The notes under the pieces were generated by a model. It was not told the DNA's origin, ran no database searches, and saw only the letters and a program-made list of their open reading frames with translations. DNA of 64,000 nt from Aridibaculum aurantiacum (GTDB taxonomy: Bacteria; Bacteroidota; Bacteroidia; Chitinophagales; Chitinophagaceae): assembly GCF_017355875.1 (NCBI RefSeq), contig NZ_JAFEWC010000001.1, forward strand, positions 2,356,001-2,420,000, given 5' to 3'. This document shows positions 8,735-18,426 of this stretch, piece after piece. The translations under genes were made by a program, and so were the position numbers. Numbering within the stretch: position 1 is the first letter of the stretch; each line of letters opens with the position of its first letter.

Positions 8735-10858
8735 ATGAAAAAAAATCTCACCCTATTAGGCATTACCTGTATCACTATGGCCACATCAACCTCAGCCCAA
8801 ATTAAATACCCGGAAACCCGCAAGGTTGACCAATCCGATGTTTATTTTGGAACCACAGTAGCGGATCCTTATCGTTGGTTGGAAGACGACAACAGCGCCC
8901 AGACGAAGCAATGGGTGGAAGAACAAAACCGCGTTACCAATGAATATCTTGCTTCCATTCCATATAGGGATAATGTAAAAGCACGATTGGAAAAATTATG
9001 GAACTATCCAAAGTATGGTGCACCCTATAAAAAAGGCAAGTACTACTACTTTAGTAAAAATGATGGTTTACAAAATCAAAGCATCGTTTACCGCCAGGTT
9101 GGGCTCAATGGAAACCCTGAAGTTTTCCTGGATCCTAATAAACTATCATCTGATGGTACAGCGGCATTAGGCGGACTTGCTTTTTCGAAGAATAATAAAT
9201 ACACAGCCTACACTGTGGCGCAAAGCGGAAGTGATTGGCAGCAGATACATATACTGGATGCAGAAACCAAAAAAGCCTTACCCGAAGTTCTGCAGTTTGT
9301 AAAGTTTTCAGGTATAGCATGGAAGGGTGATGAGGGTTTTTATTATAGCCGTTACCCGGAGCCAGATGAGAAGAGCAAACTAAGCGGGAAGAATGAATTT
9401 CACAAAGTGTATTATCACAAAGTAGGTACACCACAATCGCAGGATGAACTGGTGTATGAAGACAAGGATCACCCGCTACGCAATGTATTTGCTAGCACTA
9501 CCGATGACGACAGGTTCTTGATAGTAGGTACTACGCAAGGAACCAGTGGCAGGCAACTTTGGGTAAAAGATCTGAAAGCTGGTCAAAAAGAATTTAGCTT
9601 GCTGGTAGAAGGATTTTCCACAGAACCATCTGTAGTTGACAATGTGGGTGATAAGTTACTGCTGCAAACCAATGATGGTGCTCCTAATTATAAAGTAGTA
9701 TTGGTAGATCCAAAAAATCCTGCTAAGGCAAACTGGAAGACGGTTATTCCTGAGCAAAAAGAAGTTTTGCAAGGATTGGGAACAGGCGGAGGCTTCCTTT
9801 ACGCCAGCTATTTAAAAGATGCTTCCACCAAAGTGTATCAATATGCTTATGATGGCAAAATGGTTAGAGAGATAAAACTTCCTGGCATTGGTACAGCAGG
9901 TGGTTTTGGTGGCGAAAAATCTGATAAAGAATTCTTCTACAGCTTCTCATCTTTTGCATATCCACCTTCAATTTTCAGGTACGATATCACTACCGGTGCA
10001 TCAACATTATATAAGAAAGCAGAAGTGAATTTCAATCCTGAAGATTATGTGACGAAACAATTGTTCTTTACAAGTAAGGATGGTGCTAAGGTGCCAATGT
10101 TTGTTACACACAAAAAAAGCATCACACTTGATGGTAACAACCCTGTGATGTTGTATGGATACGGAGGCTTCAATGTACCAGTTACTCCTGGTTTCAGTGT
10201 CTCTAATCTTTTCTTCATGGAACAAGGTGGTGTATATGCTGTAGTAACACTAAGAGGTGGTAACGAATACGGTGAAGAATGGCACAAAGCAGGTATGCTA
10301 TTGAATAAGCAAAACGTTTTTAATGATTTTATTGGCGCAGCCGAACACCTGGTAAATAGCAAGTATACCAACCCGGGTAAGATAGCTATACGTGGTGGTA
10401 GTAATGGAGGTTTGCTGGTAGGCGCCGCCATGACACAACGCCCTGAACTTTTCAAAGTAGCCATTCCGCAGGTAGGTGTTATGGATATGCTACGCTACCA
10501 TCGCTTTACCATTGGTTGGGCTTGGGCAGTAGAATATGGAAATGCAGACAGCAGTGAAACGCATTTCAAGAACCTGTATGGTTACTCTCCGCTACACAAC
10601 CTGCGTGAAGGTGTACAATATCCTGCAACATTGGTAACAACTGCTGATCACGATGATAGGGTAGTACCTGCTCATAGTTTTAAATTTGCTGCTAGATTGC
10701 AGGAAGCTCATCGTGGTGCAAACCCTGCGCTTATCCGCATAGAAACTAAAGCAGGACATGGTGCAGGTAAACCAACCAGTAAACAAATAGAAGAGGCTAC
10801 AGATATCTGGAGCTTTGTAATGCATAACCTGGGGATGAAATACTCAGAACCTAAATAA
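8735..10858 (+). CDS. Secreted prolyl oligopeptidase, family S9A
   Basis: Serine peptidase that cleaves short peptides after proline. The N-terminal beta-propeller (about 60-420) begins at DPYRWLEDDNSAQT, the classic S9A opening. The alpha/beta-hydrolase domain carries YGGFNVPVTPGFS, the nucleophile in GGSNGG, the Asp in DHDDRVVP and the His in AGHGAGKP. Starting at ATG 8735 gives a signal peptide (KKNLTLLGITCITMATSTSAQ), so it is probably periplasmic; the in-frame ATG at 8693 would add 14 residues before it. Length (707 residues) matches the family. A strong terminator follows. Monocistronic as far as visible. Confidence 0.95.
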   Translation: MKKNLTLLGITCITMATSTSAQIKYPETRKVDQSDVYFGTTVADPYRWLEDDNSAQTKQWVEEQNRVTNEYLASIPYRDNVKARLEKLWNYPKYGAPYKKGKYYYFSKNDGLQNQSIVYRQVGLNGNPEVFLDPNKLSSDGTAALGGLAFSKNNKYTAYTVAQSGSDWQQIHILDAETKKALPEVLQFVKFSGIAWKGDEGFYYSRYPEPDEKSKLSGKNEFHKVYYHKVGTPQSQDELVYEDKDHPLRNVFASTTDDDRFLIVGTTQGTSGRQLWVKDLKAGQKEFSLLVEGFSTEPSVVDNVGDKLLLQTNDGAPNYKVVLVDPKNPAKANWKTVIPEQKEVLQGLGTGGGFLYASYLKDASTKVYQYAYDGKMVREIKLPGIGTAGGFGGEKSDKEFFYSFSSFAYPPSIFRYDITTGASTLYKKAEVNFNPEDYVTKQLFFTSKDGAKVPMFVTHKKSITLDGNNPVMLYGYGGFNVPVTPGFSVSNLFFMEQGGVYAVVTLRGGNEYGEEWHKAGMLLNKQNVFNDFIGAAEHLVNSKYTNPGKIAIRGGSNGGLLVGAAMTQRPELFKVAIPQVGVMDMLRYHRFTIGWAWAVEYGNADSSETHFKNLYGYSPLHNLREGVQYPATLVTTADHDDRVVPAHSFKFAARLQEAHRGANPALIRIETKAGHGAGKPTSKQIEEATDIWSFVMHNLGMKYSEPK

Positions 10859-10880
10859 GTACATACACAAACATTTCATG

Positions 10881-10915
10881 CAGCCACTTGTATCCAAGTG
10901 GCTGTTTTATTTTTA
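10881..10915 (+). terminator. Rho-independent terminator after the S9 peptidase
   Basis: A perfect 10-bp stem (10881-10890 with 10895-10904, loop TATC) followed by a T-rich run. It ends only 5 bases before the ATG of the next gene. Confidence 0.9.
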
Positions 10916-10919
10916 CGCT

Positions 10920-11795
10920 ATGAAGAAGATTATGATAACAGGCGCCAACGGTTTTCTGGGGCAGCACCTGTGCAGGCATTTTATAGATAAAGGCGATAAA
11001 GTATTAGCAACAGGCAAAGGAAGCAGCAGGCTCGGCGCAATAGATGTTGAATATGCAGAACTAGATATCACCAATGAAGGTGCTGTAAAAACATATTTGC
11101 AAAAGCATGCACCCGGTGTAGTGATACATACGGCGGCTATGAGCAAACCAGATGGATGTGAAAACCACCGCCAACAATGCTGGGAGGTGAATGTTACAGC
11201 CACAAAGAACCTGGCTACACATACACAAGGACATTTCATTTTTACTTCAACTGATTTTGTTTTTGGAGAAAATGGGCCACATGCAGAAGAGGATGAAACC
11301 GGGCCTCTCAATTATTATGGACGAAGTAAACTGGAAGCTGAACAACAGGTGGTGGCTAATAGTAAGATGTATAGCATAGTAAGGCCGGTATTTATTTATG
11401 GTGCTGCATGGGACGGGCTGCGAGGAAGTTTTGTGCAATGGGTAAAACAAAACCTGGAGCAAGGCAAAAAGATAAAAGTAGTAAGTGACCAACTACGTAC
11501 ACCAACCTATGTAGGTGATATCTGCAAAGGGATCAGCACCATGATAGATAAACCTGCTACTGGCATATTTCATCTTGCAGGCAAAGATGTTCTATCGCCT
11601 TATGATATGGCTATTGCTACTGCACGTGTTCTTAAACTTGATGAAAGCCTTATTGAGAAAGTTACTGCTGATACTTTTCCTGAGCCTGTAAAACGAGCGA
11701 AGCGTTCAGGACTAAAAATAGATAAAGCGATTACTGAACTTAATTACCAACCTGTAAGTTTTGAAGAAGGAGTGAGACTAACGTTTCATAATTAG
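10920..11795 (+). CDS. RmlD-like NAD(P)-dependent sugar-nucleotide reductase (extended SDR)
   Basis: A 291-residue extended short-chain dehydrogenase. The Rossmann motif MITGANGFLGQHL is at the N-terminus; VVIHTAAMSKPDGCE follows, and the catalytic YYGRSK (Tyr-x-x-x-Lys) lies near residue 137. The layout resembles dTDP-4-dehydrorhamnose reductases (RmlD), but no rml neighbours are present, so the substrate is open; other NAD-dependent epimerases/reductases remain possible. I start at ATG 10920, since the upstream in-frame ATG at 10878 lies before the terminator hairpin of the previous gene. The start sits 5 bases after that terminator, leaving no room for a separate promoter. Confidence 0.85.
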   Translation: MKKIMITGANGFLGQHLCRHFIDKGDKVLATGKGSSRLGAIDVEYAELDITNEGAVKTYLQKHAPGVVIHTAAMSKPDGCENHRQQCWEVNVTATKNLATHTQGHFIFTSTDFVFGENGPHAEEDETGPLNYYGRSKLEAEQQVVANSKMYSIVRPVFIYGAAWDGLRGSFVQWVKQNLEQGKKIKVVSDQLRTPTYVGDICKGISTMIDKPATGIFHLAGKDVLSPYDMAIATARVLKLDESLIEKVTADTFPEPVKRAKRSGLKIDKAITELNYQPVSFEEGVRLTFHN

Positions 11796-11800
11796 TAGTA

Positions 11801-12055
11801 TTATCCAAGAACCTTTCGAAGCTCCTTTTCTATTCTACTACATGAAACAAGAAATGGTTTCTTAGTTATACGCATCTGCAATTCATTTCCTATCACATGG
11901 TAAGAACCTGCAACTGTACCCATAGGAGATTTGATCATGATCTCACCTTGTGTATCGTCACCATTAAAAGTGCCACCATGCCTTTGTATCTGTTGGCGCG
12001 CTCTTCCTATCAAAACCGAAGGAGAACTTGAAAGGGAAATGTTGAAACTGCACAT
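11801..12055 (-). CDS. Small conserved-looking protein, function unknown
   Basis: An 84-residue soluble protein from ATG 12055 with no signal peptide. A central Gly-rich strand pattern (RHGGTFNGDDTQGEIMIKSPMGTVAGSY cut into beta-like segments) is followed by a basic tail (RIEKELRKVL). I do not recognise a characterised family. It converges on the reductase gene with 5 bases between the stops. A perfect hairpin lies just upstream, separating it from the next minus-strand gene. Composition and coding pattern match the neighbours, so I take it as real. Confidence 0.6.
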   Translation of the reverse strand: MCSFNISLSSSPSVLIGRARQQIQRHGGTFNGDDTQGEIMIKSPMGTVAGSYHVIGNELQMRITKKPFLVSCSRIEKELRKVLG

Positions 12056-12071
12056 AAGATATAATTAGAAG

Positions 12072-12108
12072 TTATAACTGCCGATAATAATGCTACCGGC
12101 AGTTATAA
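12072..12108 (-). terminator. Perfect 12-bp hairpin, probable terminator
   Basis: Stem 12072-12083 pairs exactly with 12097-12108 around a 13-base loop. It lies just after the stop of the 12120-12590 gene. The following minus-strand T run is weak, so it may instead be a leader structure for the 84-residue gene. Confidence 0.5.
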
Positions 12109-12119
12109 AAGAATTATAC

Positions 12120-12590
12120 CTATACCAGCCCGCGTATCAGCTGCTTCAACTTAGCTGCCAGCACATGTAAGGATGCATTAGTATTTTGCAAATGAGCAAT
12201 TGAGCACAATGTATTATTCAACTGTTGGTCGTTGTGCTTTTTATTCAAGGTAACCATCAATGTGCCTATGTTGAAATCATTACCAGATAGTACCACTGTT
12301 TCAGCACCTATTTCTAATAAAAGTTGTTCGCATGTAGCCGAAACGACATTTACCTTTTCATAAGAAGGAATAGAAACCGGTTGGCCTTGAAGATAACCTT
12401 GCAGTGTAGAGGCTACGTGCAACTGGTTATCTTTTACTACAAAGTCTGTAATGGTAATTGTTGCATTTGTAAAAGTTCCCGAAACATCTGTAACGGGAAT
12501 GTTTTTGAATGGATGCTTCGTTTGTGCAAATGACACAGAATGCATCAGAACCAGGCATAGGCCTGACACTGCAAGAGTAATGGCTTTCAT
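12120..12590 (-). CDS. Secreted protein of unknown function
   Basis: A 156-residue exported protein. The signal peptide (KAITLAVSGLCLVLMHSVSFAQ) ends in a typical FAQ cleavage site. The mature part has alternating beta strands (GTFTNATITITDFVVKDNQL, ASTLQGYLQGQPVS), a Cys near residue 100 and another at about 132, then a short helical tail. I do not recognise a family. It precedes the 84-residue gene on the same strand with a hairpin between. Likely periplasmic or surface; role unknown. Confidence 0.65.
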   Translation of the reverse strand: MKAITLAVSGLCLVLMHSVSFAQTKHPFKNIPVTDVSGTFTNATITITDFVVKDNQLHVASTLQGYLQGQPVSIPSYEKVNVVSATCEQLLLEIGAETVVLSGNDFNIGTLMVTLNKKHNDQQLNNTLCSIAHLQNTNASLHVLAAKLKQLIRGLV

Positions 12591-12716
12591 AGAATGTTAT
12601 TAATTTTTAAAATGTCTGGCTCAGACCAGATGAGAAAGCCATAGTTTAACAACATTCAAAATATACTTCCTAAATAAAGCCACAACAGGTGCTTGAGTAG
12701 TTTCTCTTCCAGCAAA

Positions 12717-13190
12717 CTACTTAAGGATATACCGCAGGCCAATACCACCAAATTGCGGTTGAAGTCCTGCACCCAGCACACTAAAGCCCGGTTGCCAATC
12801 TAGGCTAATGTTTAATGGCACTTTTGGTATTTTATAATCCAAACCTAGGACACCATCAATGCCTAAATCTATCCTCGAATTATAAGCCACCTGAGCACTC
12901 TTGCGCCAGAAGCCAATATGCGCGCCTGGTCCCACATACCATGCAAGGCCCGGTACACCATCAAATTGAAAGAAATGAAATTGGTAAAGGGCTGCAAGTC
13001 TTACACCTTCGTTAAAATACATTGCTTGAGCTTCCAGTGCATTTGTACCTGTTACAAAGGTTTTATAACTAACTGCGACACCTGCAGATACTTTCAAACC
13101 TACTGCTGAATTATATTGAGAACCACCCTCTTGTTGAGCATAACATGCACCGCTAAAAAGAAGTGCAATAACAGCAAGATATTTTTTCAT
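12717..13190 (-). CDS. Small outer-membrane beta-barrel-like protein
   Basis: A 157-residue exported protein with a signal peptide (KKYLAVIALLFSGACYAQ). The mature chain is rich in amphipathic beta strands with Gly and aromatic residues (VGLKVSAGVAVSYKTFV, LAALYQFHFFQF, WYVGPGAHIGFW) and ends in GGIGLRYILK, a C-terminal strand as in small outer-membrane barrels. The predicted location is the outer membrane; no substrate can be given. A small structural or porin-like protein is the best guess. It is divergent from rimO across a short promoter region. Confidence 0.65.
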   Translation of the reverse strand: MKKYLAVIALLFSGACYAQQEGGSQYNSAVGLKVSAGVAVSYKTFVTGTNALEAQAMYFNEGVRLAALYQFHFFQFDGVPGLAWYVGPGAHIGFWRKSAQVAYNSRIDLGIDGVLGLDYKIPKVPLNISLDWQPGFSVLGAGLQPQFGGIGLRYILK

Positions 13191-13289
13191 AAGAAGAATA
13201 ATTAGTTTTTGCGGTTATGTATAGCACCAAAGGTTCGTGTGAATTGCAGAAACGAAAGGTTAAAATTGGGGAGGCGGAATAGATGTTAT

Positions 13290-13297
13290 TACCTTTG
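13290..13297 (+). promoter_or_regulatory. Bacteroidota -7 box TACCTTTG for rimO
   Basis: Exact TAnnTTTG followed by CCGC; a TTG at 13266-13268 may be the -33 element. The box ends 9 bases before ATG 13307, so the leader is at most a few bases. Confidence 0.7.
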
Positions 13298-13306
13298 CCG
13301 CTCTTT

Positions 13307-14614
13307 ATGAAAACACGTACGCTCAAGAAGGATAAAGTAAACATCATTACGCTTGGTTGCAGCAAGAATATGGTAGATAGTGAAGTGCTAAGTGGCCAGC
13401 TGCTTGCCAATGATTTTGACGTGGTTCACGAAAGCGCGAAGCGTGATCATAATATAGTTATTGTGAACACTTGTGGTTTCATTGATAAAGCAAAAGCAGA
13501 AAGTATCAATACCATTCTTGACCAGGTGGAATTGAAGCGCCGCGGCAAGCTTGACAAAGTTTATGTTACAGGCTGCCTGAGTGAGCGCTACAAAAACAAC
13601 CTGGAAGAAGAAATCCCTGAAGTAGATGCATTCTTCGGAACCATGGAAATGCCCCGGATCTTAAAAACGCTGGAAGCTGATTATAAAGCAGAGCTTGTAG
13701 GCGAAAGATTATTAAGCACACCATCGCACTATGCTTACCTGAAGATTAGTGAAGGATGTAATCGTACCTGTTCGTTTTGTGCCATTCCACTGATGCGCGG
13801 GCAACATATCAGTAAGCCGATAGAGCAACTGGTAGCTGAAGCCGAAGGTTTGGTAAGACGCGGTGTAAAAGAAATAATGGTTATAGCGCAAGAGTTAACC
13901 TACTACGGGCTTGATATCTATAAAAAGCGTGAACTACCAAGATTGCTACATGCACTGGCCGATGTAAAAGGTTTGGAATGGATCCGTTTGCACTATGCTT
14001 ATCCAAGTAAGTTTCCAATGGAGATTTTGGATGTGATGAAGGAGCGCAGCAATATCTGTAACTACTTAGACATGCCGCTTCAGCACGCAAGTAATCATAT
14101 GCTGAAAGCCATGAAGCGCCAGATAACGCGTGAAGAAATGACTGATCTTATTCATAAAATAAGAGAAACGGTTCCTGGCATTTGTTTACGAACTACACTG
14201 ATTACTGGCTTTCCTGGCGAGACGCAGGATGACGTGAACGAAGTAAAAGAATTTTTACAAGAACATCGTTTTGATAGGGTAGGTGTATTTACTTATAGCC
14301 ACGAAGAGAATACATCTGCTTATGAATTTGCAGATACTCTTTCTGATGAAGAGAAAGAAGCACGTGCACAAGAGATCATGGAAGTACAGCAGGAGATAAG
14401 CCTTGAGAAAAACCAGGAGAAGGTTGGTAAGGTTTTCAAAGTGATTGTTGACAAAAGAGAGGCCGGACGATACCTTGCGAGAACTGAATTTGATAGTGTA
14501 GAAGTAGATAATGAAGTAGTCATCAATACTAACAAAAGGTTACGCATTGGAGAGTTTGTAAACGTGAAGATCACCAAAGCATATGATTACGACCTGGAAG
14601 GAGAGGTGGTTTAA
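13307..14614 (+). CDS. rimO: Ribosomal protein uS12 methylthiotransferase RimO
   Basis: Radical SAM enzyme that adds a methylthio group to an Asp of ribosomal protein uS12. Three cysteines of the N-terminal UPF0004 domain are visible (C18 in TLGCSKNMVDSE, C56 in NTCGFID, C90 in VTGCLSERY). The SAM cluster motif is C151-x3-C155-x2-C158 (CNRTCSFCAIP). A TRAM-like domain forms the last ~65 residues. LGCSKN with MVDSE distinguishes RimO from MiaB. The start is ATG 13307: an upstream TTG-type start at 13283 would lie before the promoter box. Length is 435 residues, normal for the family. Confidence 0.95.
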   Translation: MKTRTLKKDKVNIITLGCSKNMVDSEVLSGQLLANDFDVVHESAKRDHNIVIVNTCGFIDKAKAESINTILDQVELKRRGKLDKVYVTGCLSERYKNNLEEEIPEVDAFFGTMEMPRILKTLEADYKAELVGERLLSTPSHYAYLKISEGCNRTCSFCAIPLMRGQHISKPIEQLVAEAEGLVRRGVKEIMVIAQELTYYGLDIYKKRELPRLLHALADVKGLEWIRLHYAYPSKFPMEILDVMKERSNICNYLDMPLQHASNHMLKAMKRQITREEMTDLIHKIRETVPGICLRTTLITGFPGETQDDVNEVKEFLQEHRFDRVGVFTYSHEENTSAYEFADTLSDEEKEARAQEIMEVQQEISLEKNQEKVGKVFKVIVDKREAGRYLARTEFDSVEVDNEVVINTNKRLRIGEFVNVKITKAYDYDLEGEVV

Positions 14615-14651
14615 AACATCCATTTTGACCAGTTACAAATACTTATAAATA

Positions 14652-14690
14652 AAAGCCGGTACTGCTTAGGCAATACCGGCTTTTTAATTT
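14652..14690. terminator. Terminator between rimO and the T9SS protein gene
   Basis: AAAGCCGGT (14652-14660) pairs with ACCGGCTTT (14675-14683) and continues inward with one mismatch; TTTTT follows on the plus strand. A-rich sequence on the left may let it work in both directions. Confidence 0.85.
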
Positions 14691-14715
14691 TATTATCTGC
14701 TGATCAACCCAGCTA

Positions 14716-15768
14716 TCAGTTCTTTACAACTTTTACCAGCTTCCTGTCTTTGCCTTGTTTAGCTTCTATAAAATAAACACCAGGTTTATAAGCTCTTCCC
14801 AGGTAAATATTTTTACCAGCCCCAGCTTTTGTTGTTTCTACCATTCTGCCTGATAGATCCATCACTTTTACATGTAGTGGTTCAGTGCTTGTTGATTGAA
14901 CAGAAAGAACAAATTCGTCTCCTGTTGGATTCGGAAAAGCTTTAACCATAAAGTTCTTTTGCCTGAGAACAGTTGAGGTATCACAACCTTCTAATTCAAG
15001 CACTGCAATGGTCTGCCTGTAATAAATCGCTGCATCTAAAACGCATGTTGGTGAAGTGGCCGAAGAAAGAGAATAAATGGAGGAAGCGTGCACCAGCTTC
15101 AGCGTATCTGCGTCCTGCACCTGGTGTATTCTTGTGGCACAGAATGAAAAGGATGGATCTGTTGGTTGCAGCCATTTTACCTGCAATGCACCTGCACAAT
15201 CATTATAATGTACAAACCAACTAAGCCCGGCCTGGTCAGGCGTATGTTGTATAGTATATCTCAGGCATTCGGTTGGAACGGGTGAAGCCGCATATTCTAC
15301 TTTATTTGCGTTGCTACAGTCTTTTGGCTGGAAGTAACTAAGCTTGTGTTCAAATGGTCCTGCGGTTGACCGGAAGCTGATTGTACAATTACCCAATTTA
15401 GCACGATATGCTGCACCTGTTGGTGCTACTATCATTCCTGCATACGATACATACTGTGGTGTGAGCGTGTAAAACAGACCATTAAGATTGGAAGCAAGAT
15501 GTGGGCATTGAGAACTATTGATCATATATCCTGCCTGTACAGCATCATTCACCAACGATTGCACAGTGATATTATCTGCTGACGAAATATTCAACCGGGA
15601 ACTTGCAAGCAGGTAATTAAAAAGTGGCTTGATGCAATTACAGAAACTAGAGTCGGATGGAACAACTGAATTGTAACTACGACTGCCAAATGCGTTTTCT
15701 TCTTTTGCTTTATTCCATGCAAAGCAGTTTGTACTTACAAGCAATGCCAGAATGATAAAAGATCTCAT
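14716..15768 (-). CDS. Secreted protein with a type IX secretion sorting domain
   Basis: A 350-residue exported protein. The signal peptide (RSFIILALLVSTNCFAW) supports ATG 15768 over an earlier in-frame start at 15795. The C-terminal ~75 residues are a type A T9SS sorting domain: AFPNPTGDEFVLSVQ, KVMDLSGRMVE and YKPGVYFIEAKQG followed by KLVKVVKN. Such domains carry proteins through the type IX system to the surface, where they are cleaved and often anchored. The middle section has several Cys residues but no domain I recognise. This gene shows that the organism should encode a T9SS elsewhere. Confidence 0.85.
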   Translation of the reverse strand: MRSFIILALLVSTNCFAWNKAKEENAFGSRSYNSVVPSDSSFCNCIKPLFNYLLASSRLNISSADNITVQSLVNDAVQAGYMINSSQCPHLASNLNGLFYTLTPQYVSYAGMIVAPTGAAYRAKLGNCTISFRSTAGPFEHKLSYFQPKDCSNANKVEYAASPVPTECLRYTIQHTPDQAGLSWFVHYNDCAGALQVKWLQPTDPSFSFCATRIHQVQDADTLKLVHASSIYSLSSATSPTCVLDAAIYYRQTIAVLELEGCDTSTVLRQKNFMVKAFPNPTGDEFVLSVQSTSTEPLHVKVMDLSGRMVETTKAGAGKNIYLGRAYKPGVYFIEAKQGKDRKLVKVVKN

Positions 15769-15911
15769 AGTTGGTGGTTTATATATCAATCGCACAACGT
15801 GGATGATATGTTTGTTGCTTACGCTTCATAAGAACGAAAGCTTCACCTGCAAATTGTCCATTTATAGAAATTTGAAAATGATAATTCTCACAATCCCAGC
15901 TGATTATGGTT

Positions 15912-15946
15912 AATAAAAAAAATGACCGCCGTTTGAGGCAGTCATT
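15912..15946 (-). terminator. Terminator of the membrane pyrophosphatase gene
   Basis: ATGACTGCC/GGCGGTCAT stem with one G-T pair, a 6-base loop, then eight T residues on the minus strand. Confidence 0.88.
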
Positions 15947-15969
15947 TATCATTTTGAAATGATAGAAAT

Positions 15970-18378
15970 TTAGTTCTTATCCAACTCAACAGATAGCTTT
16001 AGTTTATCCATTGTTTGCAGGTACTGCTGGTATCTCTCAATTACATCACCTGGTTGATTTACATCATTGATGAAAAGCTTACCATCATTCCATTCCACTT
16101 TCACATTATCACCTGTCACCAATCCATCTTTTTTTATGGCAGCAATTAAATCATCAGCTCCTTTATTTATTTCTATATGAGCTGCATCTGATTTCTTATC
16201 AATGATCACTTCTACTTTGCTTGAATGTCTTTCTTCCGCAGAAGTACGTGTACCATGTATTGAAGCCAGTGTAGGTGCAATAACCAGTGAAACAATAGAC
16301 ATCAATTTGATAAGGATGTTCATAGATGGTCCTGATGTGTCTTTGAATGGATCACCAACAGTATCACCTGTTACAGATGCTTTGTGTGGATCTGATTTCT
16401 TGTAAAACATTTCGCCATTGATCTCTACACCGCTTTCAAAACTCTTCTTAGCATTATCCCATGCGCCTCCTGCATTGTTCTGGAACATACCCATCAGTAC
16501 ACCACTAACCGTTGCTCCTGCAAGGAAACCACCCAGTGCTTCAGGGCCAAAAATGAAACCGATGATCAGTGGAGAAACAATGGTAATAGCACCAGGTAAC
16601 ATCATCTTTTTAATAGATGCTTCAGTAGATATAGCCACACATTTATCATATTCCGGCTTGCCTGTACCTTCCATTATTCCAGGTATAGTACGGAACTGGC
16701 GACGCACTTCTTCAACCATTGCCATAGCTGCTTCACCAACAGCGCGTATAGCAAGAGATGAGAAAATGAATGGTATCATTCCACCAACAAAAAGACATGC
16801 AAGAACATCTGCTTTATAAATATCAATACCCGAAATTCCAGAGATACCTACGAAGGCAGCGAATAAAGCCAATGCAGTAAGGGCTGCAGAAGCAATGGCA
16901 AATCCTTTACCAGTAGCAGCAGTAGTATTACCAACAGCATCAAGAATATCTGTTTTCTCACGCACATCTTTAGGTAGCTCACTCATTTCAGCTATACCAC
17001 CAGCGTTGTCGGCAATTGGTCCAAAAGCATCAATAGCCAGCTGCATAGCTGTAGTAGCCATCATACCAGCAGCAGCAATAGCTACTCCATATAAACCAGC
17101 AAATTGGTAGCTTCCGTAGATACCACCAGCCAAAACAAGTATTGGCAAAAAGGTACTTTCCATACCCACAGCCAAACCACCAATCACGTTGGTAGCATGT
17201 CCTGTTGCCGATTGGCGGATGATACTTTTTACCGGGCGTTTACCCATTGCTGTATAGTATTCGGTAATGATGCTCATAAGCGTACCTACTACCAATCCTA
17301 CTACAATGGCACCAAAAACAGCCATAGGAGAGAAAGTATAGTCGCGCAGGATCATGGTATCAGGTAAAATCCATACAGTAAGGAAATAAGCAGCAATAGC
17401 GGTAAGTACTATAGAACCCCAGTTACCCATATTCAAAGCGCGCTGTACAGCTTCAGTACCTACGCCTACTTTATCGCTAATGCGAACAAACCAGGTTCCT
17501 ACTATAGAAAATAAAATTCCTACACCTGCTATCATCATCGGCAGCAGGATTGGAGCCATATCACCAAACTCATTCAAAGAACCATTAGGAATGATAGTCT
17601 CACGTCCCAGTACCATGGTAGCAAGAACTGTTGCAACATAAGAACCGAAAAGGTCAGCACCCATACCTGCAACGTCACCCACATTATCCCCTACGTTATC
17701 CGCAATGGTTGCCGGGTTACGCGGATCATCTTCAGGAATACCTGCTTCTACTTTACCTACCAGGTCAGCGCCTACGTCGGCAGCTTTTGTATAAATACCA
17801 CCACCCACACGTGCAAACAATGCAATACTTTCTGCACCTAATGAAAAACCGGTTAGCACCTCGATAGTACGTTCCATTTCTAAACTATTCACGCCACTCT
17901 CAGGAGCAAATATTGCTTTTAGAAGGATGAATAAACCACCAAGACCAAGTACTGCTAAGCCAGCTACTCCAAGACCCATTACAGAACCTCCGGTAAATGA
18001 AACAGCCAAAGCTTTGCTTAAACTGGTACGTGCAGAATGTGCTGTACGAGCATTCGCTTTTGTTGCGATGCGCATACCGATATATCCTGCTAAAGCACTA
18101 AAAACAGCGCCTGCCACAAATGATATGGAAATACTCCAGTGGCTGCTTGGATTGCTATAACCCATAACACCCAACAATAAACCAGCAATAACAACAAAAT
18201 AAGTGAGGATCTTATATTCAGCACGTAAGAAGGCCATTGCACCTTCTTGTATATAATGAGCGATTTCCTTCATCCTCTCCGTACCTGCTTCCTGTTTACT
18301 TACCCATTTAAACTTCACCAGGGTGTATAGAAGCCCTATGATACCCATTGCCGGAACGGCATAAATCAAATAGTTCAT
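15970..18378 (-). CDS. hppA: Membrane-bound ion-pumping pyrophosphatase, K+-dependent type
   Basis: Couples pyrophosphate hydrolysis to H+ or Na+ transport across the inner membrane. About 16 helices are present. The pyrophosphate site is explicit: [22 protein letters not shown] and the [17 protein letters not shown] block. Near residue 486 the motif reads [11 protein letters not shown]; Ala at the position where K+-independent enzymes have Lys marks the K+-dependent class. A hydrophilic C-terminal extension of ~90 residues follows the last helix ([18 protein letters not shown] to SVELDKN), longer than in many homologues. The start is ATG 18378; TTG 18384 is less likely. Whether it pumps Na+ or H+ cannot be read safely from sequence. 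Confidence 0.95.
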   Translation of the reverse strand: MNYLIYAVPAMGIIGLLYTLVKFKWVSKQEAGTERMKEIAHYIQEGAMAFLRAEYKILTYFVVIAGLLLGVMGYSNPSSHWSISISFVAGAVFSALAGYIGMRIATKANARTAHSARTSLSKALAVSFTGGSVMGLGVAGLAVLGLGGLFILLKAIFAPESGVNSLEMERTIEVLTGFSLGAESIALFARVGGGIYTKAADVGADLVGKVEAGIPEDDPRNPATIADNVGDNVGDVAGMGADLFGSYVATVLATMVLGRETIIPNGSLNEFGDMAPILLPMMIAGVGILFSIVGTWFVRISDKVGVGTEAVQRALNMGNWGSIVLTAIAAYFLTVWILPDTMILRDYTFSPMAVFGAIVVGLVVGTLMSIITEYYTAMGKRPVKSIIRQSATGHATNVIGGLAVGMESTFLPILVLAGGIYGSYQFAGLYGVAIAAAGMMATTAMQLAIDAFGPIADNAGGIAEMSELPKDVREKTDILDAVGNTTAATGKGFAIASAALTALALFAAFVGISGISGIDIYKADVLACLFVGGMIPFIFSSLAIRAVGEAAMAMVEEVRRQFRTIPGIMEGTGKPEYDKCVAISTEASIKKMMLPGAITIVSPLIIGFIFGPEALGGFLAGATVSGVLMGMFQNNAGGAWDNAKKSFESGVEINGEMFYKKSDPHKASVTGDTVGDPFKDTSGPSMNILIKLMSIVSLVIAPTLASIHGTRTSAEERHSSKVEVIIDKKSDAAHIEINKGADDLIAAIKKDGLVTGDNVKVEWNDGKLFINDVNQPGDVIERYQQYLQTMDKLKLSVELDKN

Positions 18379-18418
18379 AAGCAATTCTCGTTTTTTCTCT
18401 TGTATGTTTTAATGTGGC

Positions 18419-18426
18419 CAAAAATA
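18419..18426 (-). promoter_or_regulatory. Bacteroidota -7 box TATTTTTG for hppA
   Basis: Matches TAnnTTTG and is followed by GCC, as at several other promoters here; 40 bases before the ATG. Confidence 0.55.

Noticed and set aside
12616-12640. Short inverted repeat TCTGG/CCAGA after the start of the 12590 gene
   Set aside because: The 5-bp arms are too short to be above chance.
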